From NCBI RefSeq assembly GCF_019710635.1, contig NZ_JAIFZS010000044.1, positions 1 to 64,000 on the forward strand: 64,000 nucleotides of DNA, written 5' to 3'. A program made the position numbers and the translations under genes. The stretch comes from Mycolicibacterium xanthum. Its GTDB lineage: Bacteria; Actinomycetota; Actinomycetes; Mycobacteriales; Mycobacteriaceae. Below are positions 1 to 8,624 of the stretch, in pieces. The notes beneath the pieces are model-generated. The model saw nothing but the letters and a program-made list of their open reading frames with translations, did not search any database and had not been told where the DNA came from. The stretch's first letter is position 1; the number at the start of each line of letters is the position of its first letter.

Positions 1-21
1 CAGAGCCTCCCTCGACATGAC

Positions 22-37
22 TCGAACATACATTCGA
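22..37. promoter_or_regulatory. LexA (SOS) box, one mismatch
   Basis: The 16 bases TCGAACATACATTCGA match the mycobacterial SOS box TCGAAC-N4-GTTCGA at all but one position (A for G at the start of the right half). It lies downstream of the ligD stop, so it probably serves a gene transcribed leftwards off the window. That gene cannot be seen here. Confidence 0.65.
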
Positions 38-80
38 CCACCGACAAACCCGGTTCGCCGCGGCACCCAGGTGTAACGCG

Positions 81-2477
81 CTATTCCCACCTGACGTCGG
101 CGGGCTCCTTGTCCGGACGTAGCCCCCGCCAGCTCGGCTGCCGCAACCGCCCGTCACCGGTGCGTTCGCTGTAGCGGACCTCGCCGACCAGCTCCGGCCG
201 CACGAACGTGACGCCCTGGGCGTCCTGCTTCGGAAGCGCAGTAGCGAAAGGGGATTCGTCGCTCTGCAGCGGCTCCAGCGTCTTGCGCAGCGAGTCGAGC
301 TGCTTTTCGGTGAAGCCGGTGCCCACCCGGCCGACAAAGCTGAGGCCGCCGGCCGCAGCATCCGGGTCGGGGATACCGAGCAGCAGGGCGCCGATGCCGC
401 TGGTTCTGCCCCCGGTGCCCGCGCGCCACCCCCCGATGACGACTTCCTGAGTGCTCCAGATCTTGTCCTTGATCCACGACGACGACCGTCGGCCGGGCTG
501 GTAGGTGGAGTCACGCTTCTTGGCGATGACCCCCTCCCAGCGTTTCGACCGCGCGATCTCCACCGCTTCGGCGCCGTCGTCGGCGTCGATCACGTCCGGC
601 ACGATCACGTCCCCGCCCTCGGCGAGCGCCTCCAGCAGCCGTCGCCGGTCGGAGTACTTGGCGCGCAACAACGATCGACCGTCGAGGTGGAGGATGTCGA
701 ACGCCCAGAACTCGACGCGGGAGGACGTGGCACGGTTCTGCATCTCGGCGAAGCTCGGCACACCGGATTCGTCGAGCGCGACCACCTCGCCGTCGAGGAT
801 CACGTGGTGATCGGCGAGATCGGCGCCCAGCGCCTGCAGTTGCGGGTACTCGCCGGTGACGTCGCGACCCCGGCGCGACCGCAGCGTCAGGCGTCCGTGG
901 TCGGCTTCCACCAGCAGCCGGTAGCCGTCCCATTTGCCTTCGAAGGCCCACTGCGCCTTGGTCAGTCGGCTCGCCGAACCCTCGGTCGCCAACATCGGGG
1001 ACAGATCGGCGACGGTGGGGTGCTGCTGCTCCTTCATCCGGTGGGCAAGCCAATTCTTGCCGTCCGTCTGGATCAGCGCGTACCTGCCCTCGACCTTCTG
1101 CCCGTGCAGGGTGACGATGACCTCGCCGCCCTTGTCGGGTCCGTCCGGTGGGTTGTCGCGGAACTTCTCGGCCTCGTAGGTGCCGGTGTCCCAGATGTGG
1201 ACCTGACCGCCACCGTATTCACCCTTGGGGATCTCGCCGGAGAAGGTCAGGTACTCCATCGGATGGTCCTCGGTGTGCACCGCCAGGTGGTTGACCGACG
1301 GAGAGTCCGGCAGGTTCTTCGGCACCGCCCAACTCACCAGCACGCCATCGCGTTCCAGTCGGAAGTCGTAGTGCAGCCGCCGGGCGTGATGCTCCTGGAT
1401 CACGAACCTGTCGTTGCCGCCCACCGTCGGCGCGTCCGCGGGGACCGGTTCGGGCGTCTTGGCGGTGTCGCGCATGCTGCGGTACGCCGTGAGCCGATCG
1501 GGCACCGCCATCGTCTCGTCGAGTTCGGCGAGCAGATCGCCATCGGACCCGACCCGGTCGAGCACCTCGGCGTAGGTCAGATGACGCAGCTGCGGGTCGT
1601 CGAGCTCGTCCCAGGTCCGCGGCGCGGCCACCGTCGGATGTGGTTGCCCCCGAAGCGAATAGGGTGCGATCGTGGTCTTGTTTGCGTTGTTCTGACTCCA
1701 GTCGACGAACACCTTTCCGGCGCGCAGGCTCTTGGTCATGGTTGCGGTGACCTGAGTGGGCATGGCCTGTTCCAGTTGCTGGGCCACGCGTTTGGCCAGC
1801 ACCGACGCCCCGCGTGAACTGACCGGCTCGCCAAGCGGCACATACAGGTGCAGACCCTTGCTGCCGCTGGTCAGCGGGAAGGTGCGCAGGCCGATGTCGG
1901 CGATCAGATCACGCACCGCACGCGCCACCTCGCACAGCTGACTCATCGCGACGCCCTCGCCCGGGTCCAGGTCGAACACGATTCGCGTCGCCGGTCCCAC
2001 CCGGCCCGAGTCATTGCCCACCCCGCTTCGCCCGCCCGACTCTTTGCCCGCCCCGCTTCGCCCGCCCGACTCTTTGCCCACCCCGCTTCGCCCGCCCGAC
2101 TCTTTGCCCACCCCGCTTCGCCCGCCCGACACGAACCGCCACTGCGGGACGTGCACCTCCAACGCGGCCTGCTGCGCGATCCACGCCAGCCCCTCGACCG
2201 TGTCGATGATGGGGTAGGTGGTGGCACCCGACTTGTGCGCGATCGTGCCGCGGTCGAGCCAGTCCGGCGCCGACGAGGCGAGCTGCTTCTCGAAGAACGA
2301 CGCCGCCGCCACGCCATTGGGCCATCGCTTGCGCGTCACCGGGCGACCGGCGATGTGCGGCAACATCGCCGCGGCGACCGCGAGGTAGTACTCGAACACC
2401 TCCAGCTTGGTGGTGCCGGTGGCCGGATACAGCACCTTGTCCGGGTTCGTCAGTTTCACCCGGTCATAGCGCTCCAC
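81..2477 (-). CDS. ligD: Multifunctional NHEJ DNA ligase D
   Basis: ATP-dependent ligase of bacterial non-homologous end joining; it fills, trims and seals Ku-bound double-strand breaks. Domain order is the mycobacterial one. The polymerase/primase domain comes first (DLDPGEG metal-binding motif). The 3'-phosphoesterase domain follows (HHARRLHYDFRLERDG). The ligase is last, with the nucleophilic lysine in EGKWDGYRLL around residue 513 and a C-terminal OB fold. I chose GTG 2477 (798 aa, starting VERYDRVKLTNPDK). The frame opens further upstream, at GTG 2531, but that would overlap the divergent kinase gene and adds sequence unlike known LigD N-termini. An in-frame 30-bp repeat array interrupts the polymerase domain. 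It diverges from the pfkB-ku pair, so both NHEJ partners are within 1 kb. Confidence 0.95.
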   Translation of the reverse strand: MERYDRVKLTNPDKVLYPATGTTKLEVFEYYLAVAAAMLPHIAGRPVTRKRWPNGVAAASFFEKQLASSAPDWLDRGTIAHKSGATTYPIIDTVEGLAWIAQQAALEVHVPQWRFVSGGRSGVGKESGGRSGVGKESGGRSGAGKESGGRSGVGNDSGRVGPATRIVFDLDPGEGVAMSQLCEVARAVRDLIADIGLRTFPLTSGSKGLHLYVPLGEPVSSRGASVLAKRVAQQLEQAMPTQVTATMTKSLRAGKVFVDWSQNNANKTTIAPYSLRGQPHPTVAAPRTWDELDDPQLRHLTYAEVLDRVGSDGDLLAELDETMAVPDRLTAYRSMRDTAKTPEPVPADAPTVGGNDRFVIQEHHARRLHYDFRLERDGVLVSWAVPKNLPDSPSVNHLAVHTEDHPMEYLTFSGEIPKGEYGGGQVHIWDTGTYEAEKFRDNPPDGPDKGGEVIVTLHGQKVEGRYALIQTDGKNWLAHRMKEQQHPTVADLSPMLATEGSASRLTKAQWAFEGKWDGYRLLVEADHGRLTLRSRRGRDVTGEYPQLQALGADLADHHVILDGEVVALDESGVPSFAEMQNRATSSRVEFWAFDILHLDGRSLLRAKYSDRRRLLEALAEGGDVIVPDVIDADDGAEAVEIARSKRWEGVIAKKRDSTYQPGRRSSSWIKDKIWSTQEVVIGGWRAGTGGRTSGIGALLLGIPDPDAAAGGLSFVGRVGTGFTEKQLDSLRKTLEPLQSDESPFATALPKQDAQGVTFVRPELVGEVRYSERTGDGRLRQPSWRGLRPDKEPADVRWE
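2011..2130 (-). repeat. Four tandem 30-bp repeats inside ligD
   Basis: Four consecutive 30-bp units (2011-2040, 2041-2070, 2071-2100, 2101-2130) are almost identical. On the coding strand they encode GGRSGVGKES, the same, GGRSGAGKES and GGRSGVGNDS. They sit between WRFVS and the DLDPGEG catalytic motif, where LigD normally has only a short linker. The unit length is a multiple of three, so copy-number change keeps the frame. Confidence 0.95.
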
Positions 2478-2521
2478 GATTCCCCAGTATCCAAGGTGCA
2501 GGCCCCGGTAGCGTCGATACG

Positions 2522-3454
2522 GTGAGGGCACTGGTCATCGGCGAGGCGTTGATCGACATTGTCGAGCGGGGCGGGCGGGTCACCGGCGAACATGTCGGGG
2601 GCAGCCCGCTCAACGTGGCCGTCGGGCTGGCCCGGCTGGGCCGCGACGTCGACTTCCTGACCCACATCGGCCCCGACGAGTACGGCCACCGCATCCGCGA
2701 GTACGTCGAATCCTCTGGTGTGCAAATTGTTCCCGGCAGCCAGGACGCGGCACGCACCGCGACCGCACGGGCGCAATTGGACGACGCGGGATCGGCCTCC
2801 TACCTGTTCGACATCGACTGGCGACTCAGCGGCACTCCGCAGGTGGCGCCACCGCTGGTGGTGCACACCGGGTCGATCGCCACCGTGCTCGAGCCCGGCT
2901 GCCTGGCCGCCGCCGCCCTGGTCGACACCTACCTGCCGTCGGCCACCTTCACGTTCGACCCGAACGTGCGCCCGGCGCTGATCGACGATGCCGACTCGGC
3001 CCGCGCGCGCATCGACCGATTGCTCGAGAAGGCAGACGTGGTGAAGGCCAGCGACGAGGATCTGCGCTGGATCGACCCGACCCGCACGGTCGAGCAGATC
3101 GCCGGCGCGTGGCTAGCGCTGGGGCCGTCGATCGTCGTCGTGACGATGGGCGCAGACGGCGCACTGGCGATGTGTGCGGCCGGATCCGTGCGGGTACCCG
3201 CCATGGATGTGGACGTGGTGGACACCGTGGGCGCGGGCGACGCGTTCATGACCGGGCTGATCGACGCGCTGTGGACCCGCGATCTGCTCGGGGCGCACCG
3301 ACGGCCTGCGCTGGCCGCCATCGGGGTGGACACGTTGAACGGCGCGGTGCGCACCGCCTCGCTGGCGGCGGCGCTGACCGTGACTCGGGCGGGCGCCGAC
3401 CTGCCCGATCGCGACCGGATGGTCGCGGCCGGTTCATCGGACATACTGGGCTGA
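2522..3454 (+). CDS. PfkB-family carbohydrate kinase
   Basis: Ribokinase/fructokinase-family enzyme of 310 aa that phosphorylates a sugar or nucleoside with ATP. The N-terminal GGSPLNVAVGLARLG (res. 27-41) is the substrate-side PfkB signature, and DTVGAGDAFMTG (res. 234-245) is the C-terminal signature with the catalytic Asp of GAGD at 240. Its GTG start lies 44 bp from the ligD start on the other strand. Its TGA overlaps the ku ATG by one base (TGATG), so kinase and Ku are probably co-translated. The sugar cannot be told from sequence; fructose is common for this subgroup. No link between the kinase and end joining is known to me. Confidence 0.85.
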   Translation: MRALVIGEALIDIVERGGRVTGEHVGGSPLNVAVGLARLGRDVDFLTHIGPDEYGHRIREYVESSGVQIVPGSQDAARTATARAQLDDAGSASYLFDIDWRLSGTPQVAPPLVVHTGSIATVLEPGCLAAAALVDTYLPSATFTFDPNVRPALIDDADSARARIDRLLEKADVVKASDEDLRWIDPTRTVEQIAGAWLALGPSIVVVTMGADGALAMCAAGSVRVPAMDVDVVDTVGAGDAFMTGLIDALWTRDLLGAHRRPALAAIGVDTLNGAVRTASLAAALTVTRAGADLPDRDRMVAAGSSDILG

Positions 3455-4359
3455 TGCGATCCATCTGGAAGGGTTCGATCGCCTTCGGCCTGGTCAACGT
3501 ACCGGTGAAGGTCTACAGCGCCACCGAGGACCACGACATCAAGTTCCACCAGGTGCACGCCAAGGACAACGGCCGTATCCGGTACAAGCGGGTGTGCGAG
3601 GTGTGCGGGGAGATCGTCGAATACCGCGACATCGCACGCGCGTACGACTCCGACGACGGCCAGACCGTGATCATCACCGACGACGACATCGCGACCCTGC
3701 CCGAGGAACGCAGCCGCGAGATCGAGGTGCTCGAATTCGTGCCCGCCGGCGACCTCGATCCGCTGATGTACGACCGCAGCTACTTCCTCGAGCCGGAGGG
3801 CAAGTCGACGAAGTCCTATGTGCTGCTTGCCAAGACGTTGATGGAAACGGACCGGGTCGCCATCGTCCACTTCGCCCTGCGCAACAAGACCCGCCTGGCC
3901 GCGCTGCGGGTCAAGGATTTCAGCAAGCGAGACGTCATGGTCATCCACACCCTGCTGTGGCCCGACGAGATCCGCGACCCGGACTTCCCCGTGCTGGACA
4001 AAGAGGTCGAGATCAAGCCGGCCGAGCTGAAGATGGCCGGCCAGGTGGTCGACTCGATGACCGACGACTTCAAGCCAGACCGCTATCACGACGACTACCA
4101 GGAGCAGTTGCACGAGCTGATCCAGGCCAAGCTCGACGGTGGTGAGGCGTTCGCCACCGAGGAGGAACCGCAGGAACTCGACGAGACCGAAGACGTGTCC
4201 GATCTGTTGGCCAAGCTCGAGGCCAGCGTGAAGGCGCGCCGGGAGCAGGCCGCCCCCGCCGAGAGGACGCCGGCCGAGAAAGCCGCCGCCAAGAAGGCGC
4301 CGTCGAAATCACCCGCCGCCAAGAAGACGGCCGCCAGGAAAGCACCCGCCAAGAAGTAG
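3454..4359 (+). CDS. ku: NHEJ DNA end-binding protein Ku
   Basis: Bacterial Ku, 301 aa: a homodimer that threads onto double-strand ends and recruits LigD. It begins MRSIWKGSIAFGLVNVPVKVYSA, the near-invariant bacterial Ku start, and keeps the single beta-barrel core of about 250 residues. The last 45 residues are a lysine/alanine/proline-rich tail (KKAPSKSPAAKKTAARKAPAKK region). It is longer than in M. tuberculosis Ku (273 aa as I recall) and is typical of fast-growing species, where such tails bind DNA. The frame is open far upstream, but the start at 3454 is fixed by homology and by the TGATG overlap with the kinase. Confidence 0.95.
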   Translation: MRSIWKGSIAFGLVNVPVKVYSATEDHDIKFHQVHAKDNGRIRYKRVCEVCGEIVEYRDIARAYDSDDGQTVIITDDDIATLPEERSREIEVLEFVPAGDLDPLMYDRSYFLEPEGKSTKSYVLLAKTLMETDRVAIVHFALRNKTRLAALRVKDFSKRDVMVIHTLLWPDEIRDPDFPVLDKEVEIKPAELKMAGQVVDSMTDDFKPDRYHDDYQEQLHELIQAKLDGGEAFATEEEPQELDETEDVSDLLAKLEASVKARREQAAPAERTPAEKAAAKKAPSKSPAAKKTAARKAPAKK

Positions 4360-4438
4360 CCAGCGAAGAGGCGCCCCCGAAGAAGTAGCCCGGTCACCAA
4401 CCTCCGCATCGGATCCCTGCACAGAAACCGCGCCGAAC

Positions 4439-4452
4439 TAGAACAGGTTCTT
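4439..4452. promoter_or_regulatory. KstR-like operator
   Basis: TAGAACAGGTTCTT fits the mycobacterial KstR consensus TnnAACnnGTTnnA at every fixed position except the last (T for A). It lies 15 bases before the preferred start of the SDR gene. KstR is the TetR-type repressor of the cholesterol-catabolism regulon. Confidence 0.5.
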
Positions 4453-4467
4453 GTTACGGTGGCGCCC

Positions 4468-5259
4468 GTGATTCTCGACAGGTTCCGACTCGACGATCGG
4501 GTTGCGGTGGTGACCGGCGCGGGCCGGGGTCTGGGGGCCGCGACGGCCGTGGCGTTCGCCGAAGCCGGCGCTGACGTGCTCATTGCCGCCCGCACCCGTG
4601 CGCAGCTCGAAGAGGTCGCCGCGCAGGTGGCCGCCACCGGCTGCCGGGCCCACATCGTGGTCGCCGACCTGGCCCACCCGGAGCAGACCGCCGCGCTCGC
4701 GGCGCAGGCCGTCGAGGCCTTCGGCAAACTAGACGTCGTCGTCAACAACGTCGGGGGCACCATGCCCGCACCGCTGCTGGACACCTCGGCGAAGGACATG
4801 CGCGACGCGTTCACGTTCAATGTGTCCACCGCGCACGCGCTGACGGTCGCGGCGGCGCCGTTGATGCTGGAGCACTCGGGCGGGGGCAGCATCATCAACA
4901 TCACCTCCACGATGGGCCGCCTGGCCGGGCGGGGTTTCGCGGCCTACGGCACCGCCAAGGCGGCGCTCGCGCACTACACCCGGCTCTCGGCGCTCGACCT
5001 GGCACCCCGCATCCGGGTGAACGCGATCGCGCCGGGCTCGATCCTGACCTCGGCGCTGGACATCGTGGCCGGCAACGAGGAACTGCGCACCCCGATGGAA
5101 CAGGCCACCCCGCTGCGGCGGCTGGGCGATCCGCTCGACATCGCCGCAGCCGCGGTCTATCTCGCATCCCCCGCCGGGGGCTACCTGACCGGCAAGACGC
5201 TCGAAGTCGACGGCGGCATCACCTTCCCCAACCTCGACCTCCCGATTCCCGACCTGTAG
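4468..5259 (+). CDS. SDR-family oxidoreductase (Rv0927c type)
   Basis: NAD(P)-dependent short-chain dehydrogenase. Visible are the cofactor glycine motif TGAGRGLG near residue 17, NNVGG near 90, the catalytic Ser in ITSTMGR and YGTAK with the Tyr-Lys pair, and a C-terminal [11 protein letters not shown]. The C-terminus [11 protein letters not shown] is as I recall it for M. tuberculosis Rv0927c. GTG 4468 (263 aa) is chosen because it matches that protein's MILDMFRLDD start; GTG 4459 would add three residues. A KstR-like box precedes it, suggesting a sterol or lipid substrate. The next gene follows after 11 bp with an AGGACG ribosome site, so the two form an operon. Confidence 0.9.
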   Translation: MILDRFRLDDRVAVVTGAGRGLGAATAVAFAEAGADVLIAARTRAQLEEVAAQVAATGCRAHIVVADLAHPEQTAALAAQAVEAFGKLDVVVNNVGGTMPAPLLDTSAKDMRDAFTFNVSTAHALTVAAAPLMLEHSGGGSIINITSTMGRLAGRGFAAYGTAKAALAHYTRLSALDLAPRIRVNAIAPGSILTSALDIVAGNEELRTPMEQATPLRRLGDPLDIAAAAVYLASPAGGYLTGKTLEVDGGITFPNLDLPIPDL

Positions 5260-5270
5260 AGGACGACATC

Positions 5271-6356
5271 ATGGCCATCCCCAGCCCTATCCGTGTCGCC
5301 GCCATCGGGACCGGAAACGTCGGACGACACGCTTTGGCACAGCTGATCACCGATCCCCGGTTCGAGCTCACCGCGGTGTGGGTGTCCTCGGCGGCCAAGG
5401 CGGGCCGGGACGCCGCCGAGCTTGCGGGACTGGCGAATTCGACCGGGGTGCTGGCGACCACCGACCTCGACGCGGTACTCGCCACCCATCCCGCCTGCGT
5501 GGTCTACACCGCGCTGGCCGACAACCGGCTGGCCGAGGCGCTCGAGGACTACCGCCGCATCCTGGCCGCGGGAATCAACGTCGTCGGCAGCAGCGCGGTG
5601 TTCCTGCAGTACCCGTGGCGGGTGTTGCCCGCCGAGATGATCGCCCCGATCGAGGAGGCCGCCAAGAACGGCTCTTCGACCATATTCGTCAATGGCATCG
5701 ACCCCGGTTTCGCGAATGATCTGTTGCCGCTGGCGCTGGCCGGCACCTGCCAGAGCATCCAGCAGATCCGCTGCATGGAGATCGTCAACTACGACACCTA
5801 CGACAGCGCGTCGGTGATGTTCGACGTGATGGGCTTCGGCGGCGACATGGCCGAGACGCCCATGCTGCTGCAGCCGGGCGTGCTGAGCCTGGCCTGGGGT
5901 TCGGTGGTCCGGCAGTTGGCGGCCGGGCTCGGGATCGAACTCGACGAGGTCACCGAGACCCACGTACGGGTGCCCGCCCCCGGGGACTTCGACATCGCGG
6001 CCGGCCCGATCGCCGAGGGCACCACCGCCGCGATCCGATTCGAGGTGCGCGGCATCAAAGACGGCAACGTCGCCGTCGTACTCGAACACGTGACCCGGTT
6101 GCGCGACGATCTGTGCCCGGACTGGCCACAGCCGGCCCAGCACGGCGGCTCGTACCGGATCGAGATCACCGGCGAACCGTCCTACGCCCTCGACCTGTGC
6201 CTGAGCAGTCCCAACGGCGACCACAACCACGCCGGGCTGGTCGCGACGGCGGCCCGCGTCGTCAACGCGATCCCGGCCGTTCTCGATGCCTCGCCGGGCA
6301 TCGTGACCACGCTCGATCTGCCCACGCTGACGGCGACCGGCCTATACGCTGGTTGA
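5271..6356 (+). CDS. Rossmann-fold oxidoreductase, DapB-N-like (Rv0926c type)
   Basis: 361-aa protein with an N-terminal NAD(P)-binding fold: AAIGTGNVGRHAL at about residues 10-22. The fold is of the dihydrodipicolinate-reductase N-terminal type, with a long C-terminal dimerisation/substrate domain. It matches M. tuberculosis Rv0926c as I recall it, which sits beside Rv0927c there too. Related proteins include 2,4-diaminopentanoate dehydrogenase-like enzymes, but the substrate is unknown. ATG 5271 follows the SDR stop by 11 bp behind GAGGACGAC. If the KstR-like box upstream is real, this gene should respond to it as well. Confidence 0.8.
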   Translation: MAIPSPIRVAAIGTGNVGRHALAQLITDPRFELTAVWVSSAAKAGRDAAELAGLANSTGVLATTDLDAVLATHPACVVYTALADNRLAEALEDYRRILAAGINVVGSSAVFLQYPWRVLPAEMIAPIEEAAKNGSSTIFVNGIDPGFANDLLPLALAGTCQSIQQIRCMEIVNYDTYDSASVMFDVMGFGGDMAETPMLLQPGVLSLAWGSVVRQLAAGLGIELDEVTETHVRVPAPGDFDIAAGPIAEGTTAAIRFEVRGIKDGNVAVVLEHVTRLRDDLCPDWPQPAQHGGSYRIEITGEPSYALDLCLSSPNGDHNHAGLVATAARVVNAIPAVLDASPGIVTTLDLPTLTATGLYAG

Positions 6357-6385
6357 CGGCGCACCCGTACAGAACAGGACACGAA

Positions 6386-6616
6386 ATGACGGCCCGCATT
6401 GCCATCCTGCTTGCCGCGCTGAGCGCTGCAGCGGCCATCGCCGCCGCGCCCAGCGCTCTCGCGGAGCCGAGCTGCGATCAGGCGGTTCACGGAGGTCAAC
6501 AGGCTGACGTCGGTACCTGCGAGTCGACCGGAGACACCCACATCGACGCCGGCTGGCCGGACATCATGCCACCCGGATATTGGGGCGGCGGCACCGATGG
6601 CTTCCACGTCGAATGA
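6386..6616 (+). CDS. Small secreted protein, paralog 1 of 3
   Basis: 76-aa exported protein of unknown function. Residues 1-26 form a Sec signal peptide (MTARI, an alanine-rich core, then ALA before EPSC). The mature part holds two cysteines in the pattern PSC...GTCES and ends in a Gly/Trp/Tyr-rich tail (PPGYWGGGTDG). The pattern PxC...CE[ST]xG is shared with the next two genes, so these are tandem duplicates. The ATG at 6386 lies in a frame that is open further upstream; the signal peptide fixes the start. The two cysteines probably form a disulfide outside the membrane. Confidence 0.75.
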   Translation: MTARIAILLAALSAAAAIAAAPSALAEPSCDQAVHGGQQADVGTCESTGDTHIDAGWPDIMPPGYWGGGTDGFHVE

Positions 6617-6757
6617 TGTCCGTCGGATTCCCGTGAATCGCCTCTGGTCGTTGGTGATCGATGCTGCGCCGGGGATTTTCGCGGCGCCGGAGCTACCTCC
6701 CTCAACTGGGAAACAGCTGTACGCTGGGTGCCGACACCCGCTGGAAGGATTGAGAAC

Positions 6758-7012
6758 ATGAAGGCTCGCTTGAGCGCCATTGCCGCTCTACTCGTTGCGG
6801 GCGGTGCTTCGGTCGCAATCGCCGCCGCACCAGCCGCTCTCGCTCAACCGAGTTGTGAGCAGACCAGCTCCGGAGGTGGAATGCAGGGTGGCGCCACCAC
6901 GGTGTGCGAGTCCCCGGGCAACGCACAGATCAGCTCCACCCCTCCGGCCTACGCACAGCCGTGGTACGGCGGCGGCATGTTCCCGTGGGACTACGGGATG
7001 TACGTCCTCTGA
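6758..7012 (+). CDS. Small secreted protein, paralog 2 of 3
   Basis: 84-aa exported protein. ATG 6758 has a GGAAGGA ribosome site 8-14 bases upstream and begins a clear signal peptide (MKARLSAIAALL, cleavage after ALA before QPSC). The mature chain has PSCEQT and VCESPGNAQIS, the same two-cysteine pattern as its neighbours, and ends PWYGGGMFPWDYGMYVL, rich in Trp, Tyr, Gly and Met. The 141-bp gap before it probably carries its own promoter. Function unknown. Confidence 0.8.
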   Translation: MKARLSAIAALLVAGGASVAIAAAPAALAQPSCEQTSSGGGMQGGATTVCESPGNAQISSTPPAYAQPWYGGGMFPWDYGMYVL

Positions 7013-7048
7013 CCGGTTTCCGCACCGGCATCTGAGATCGGGGCGATC

Positions 7049-7285
7049 ATGAAGACCCCTGTGCGCTGCGTGGTTCTCGCGCTCACGGGTGCGGCCGTGG
7101 CCGTGGGCCTCGCCCCACCGGCGGGGGCGGCGCCGCGGTGCACCGACGTCGGACCGACGGTGACGTACTGCGAGACCAACGGCAGCACCCAGCTGACCAC
7201 CCAACCACCGCCGTGGAACTTCGGTGGCTGGTACGGCGGTGGCGGCTGGCCGATCTACGGTGGGTTCGGCTTCGGCCCGCAGTAA
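7049..7285 (+). CDS. Small secreted protein, paralog 3 of 3
   Basis: 78-aa exported protein with signal peptide MKTPVRCVVLALTG... ending at AGAA. The mature part shows PRCTDV and YCETNGSTQLTT, matching the two-cysteine pattern of the preceding genes, then a WNFGGWYGGGGWPIYGGFGFG tail. The tail is longer and more glycine-aromatic than in paralogs 1 and 2. It starts 36 bp after paralog 2 and may be co-transcribed. Function unknown; such tails are consistent with cell-envelope association. Confidence 0.8.
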   Translation: MKTPVRCVVLALTGAAVAVGLAPPAGAAPRCTDVGPTVTYCETNGSTQLTTQPPPWNFGGWYGGGGWPIYGGFGFGPQ

Positions 7286-7343
7286 CAGGCCCAGCGCAGA
7301 CCGCAGCGGTGCTGCGCGGTGAAGGTGCTGGCCCGCCCGGAAG

Positions 7344-7364
7344 TTTTCGGCTACCCTAACTTTT
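7344..7364. promoter_or_regulatory. Possible metal-regulator box before mntH
   Basis: TTCGGCTACCCTAACTT within this stretch resembles the 19-bp iron/manganese regulator box TTAGGTTAGGCTAACCTAA at about 12 of 19 positions. It is 34 bp before the preferred mntH start. The match is imperfect and the call rests partly on the gene it precedes; it could be IdeR-like, MntR-like or chance. Confidence 0.3.
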
Positions 7365-7397
7365 CTATTCGTATTGCCGGATAGGGAAGGGGGTGCG

Positions 7398-8624
7398 GTG
7401 GCGCAGGACGTCGAACCGCGGGCGCGGCCCGGCTGGATGCTACTCGGCCCGGCGTTCGTCGCGGCGATCGCCTACGTCGACCCGGGCAACGTCGCCGCCA
7501 ACGTCAGTGCCGGCGCGCAGTTCGGCTTCCTGCTGGTCTGGGTCATCGTCGTCGCGAACCTGATGGCGTGCCTGGTGCAGTACCTCTCGGCGAAACTCGG
7601 CCTGGTCACCGGCCACTCGCTGCCGGAGGCCGTCGCCGCCCGGATGGGCCGGCCGAGCCGGCTGGCCTACTGGGTGCAGGCCGAACTGGTGGCGATGGCA
7701 ACGGATCTCGCCGAGGTCGTCGGCGGTGCGATCGCGTTGTACCTGCTGTTCGATCTGCCGCTGCTGCTCGGCGGTGTGATCACCGGGGCGGTGTCGCTGG
7801 GCCTGCTGGTGGTCAAGGACCGGCGCGGTCAGCGGATGTTCGAACACGTCATCACCGGGCTGCTGCTCATCATCGCGGTCGGGTTCCTCACCAGCCTGGT
7901 CGCCGCGCCGCCACCGCTCGCCGATACGGCCGCGGGCCTGGTGCCCAGGTTCGGCGGCACCGAAAGCGTGCTGCTGGCCGCCGCGATGCTCGGCGCCACC
8001 GTGATGCCACACGCGGTGTATCTGCACTCCGGCCTGGCCCGCGACCGGCATGGCCACCCCGCCCCCGGCCTGCCCCGGCGCCGGTTGTTGCGCGCCACCA
8101 GATGGGACGTCGGGGTCGCGATGTTGATCGCCGGCGCGGTGAACCTGGCGATGCTGCTGGTGGCGGCCACCAACCTGCAGGGAATGACGAACACCGACTC
8201 GATCGAGGGCGCCTACGACGCGGTACAGGGCACCCTCGGCCACACCGTGGCGCTGCTCTTCGCGATCGGCCTGCTGGCGTCCGGGCTGGCATCCTCGTCG
8301 GTCGGCGCCTACGCCGGGGCGATGATCATGCAGGGTTTGCTGCGCAAGTCGGTGCCGTTGCTGGCGCGCCGTCTCATCACGCTGTTGCCCGCGCTGGTGG
8401 TCCTGGCCATCGGCATCGACCCCAGCCGCGCGCTGGTGTTGTCGCAGGTAGTGCTGTCGTTCGGCATCCCGTTCGCGCTGATCCCGCTGATCCGGATCAC
8501 CGCCGATTCGGGCCTGATGGGCGCCGACGTGAACCACCGGGTCACCACCGCTCTCGGGTGGATCGTTGCCGGACTGATTACGCTGCTCAATGTGGTGCTG
8601 ATCTACCTGACGTTCGCGAGCTGA
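7398..8624 (+). CDS. mntH: NRAMP-family Mn(II)/divalent metal transporter
   Basis: Proton-coupled importer of Mn2+ and related divalent metals in the cytoplasmic membrane, 408 aa, about 11 helices. Both NRAMP metal-site motifs are intact: DPGN in helix 1 (res. 28-31) and MPH in helix 6 (res. 203-205). I chose GTG 7398 because AGGGAAGGGGG lies just before it; a TTG at 7374 in the same frame lacks a ribosome site. M. tuberculosis mntH (Rv0924c) is likewise next to the Rv0926c/Rv0927c genes. The next gene's ATG abuts its stop, so they are one transcript. Confidence 0.93.
   Translation: MAQDVEPRARPGWMLLGPAFVAAIAYVDPGNVAANVSAGAQFGFLLVWVIVVANLMACLVQYLSAKLGLVTGHSLPEAVAARMGRPSRLAYWVQAELVAMATDLAEVVGGAIALYLLFDLPLLLGGVITGAVSLGLLVVKDRRGQRMFEHVITGLLLIIAVGFLTSLVAAPPPLADTAAGLVPRFGGTESVLLAAAMLGATVMPHAVYLHSGLARDRHGHPAPGLPRRRLLRATRWDVGVAMLIAGAVNLAMLLVAATNLQGMTNTDSIEGAYDAVQGTLGHTVALLFAIGLLASGLASSSVGAYAGAMIMQGLLRKSVPLLARRLITLLPALVVLAIGIDPSRALVLSQVVLSFGIPFALIPLIRITADSGLMGADVNHRVTTALGWIVAGLITLLNVVLIYLTFAS

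Noticed and set aside
687..1817. Long plus-strand frame of 376 codons
   Set aside because: It is antisense to ligD, has shadow-like composition and no ribosome site.
2011..2130. CRISPR array
   Set aside because: Units are directly abutting with no spacers and are translated in frame in ligD.
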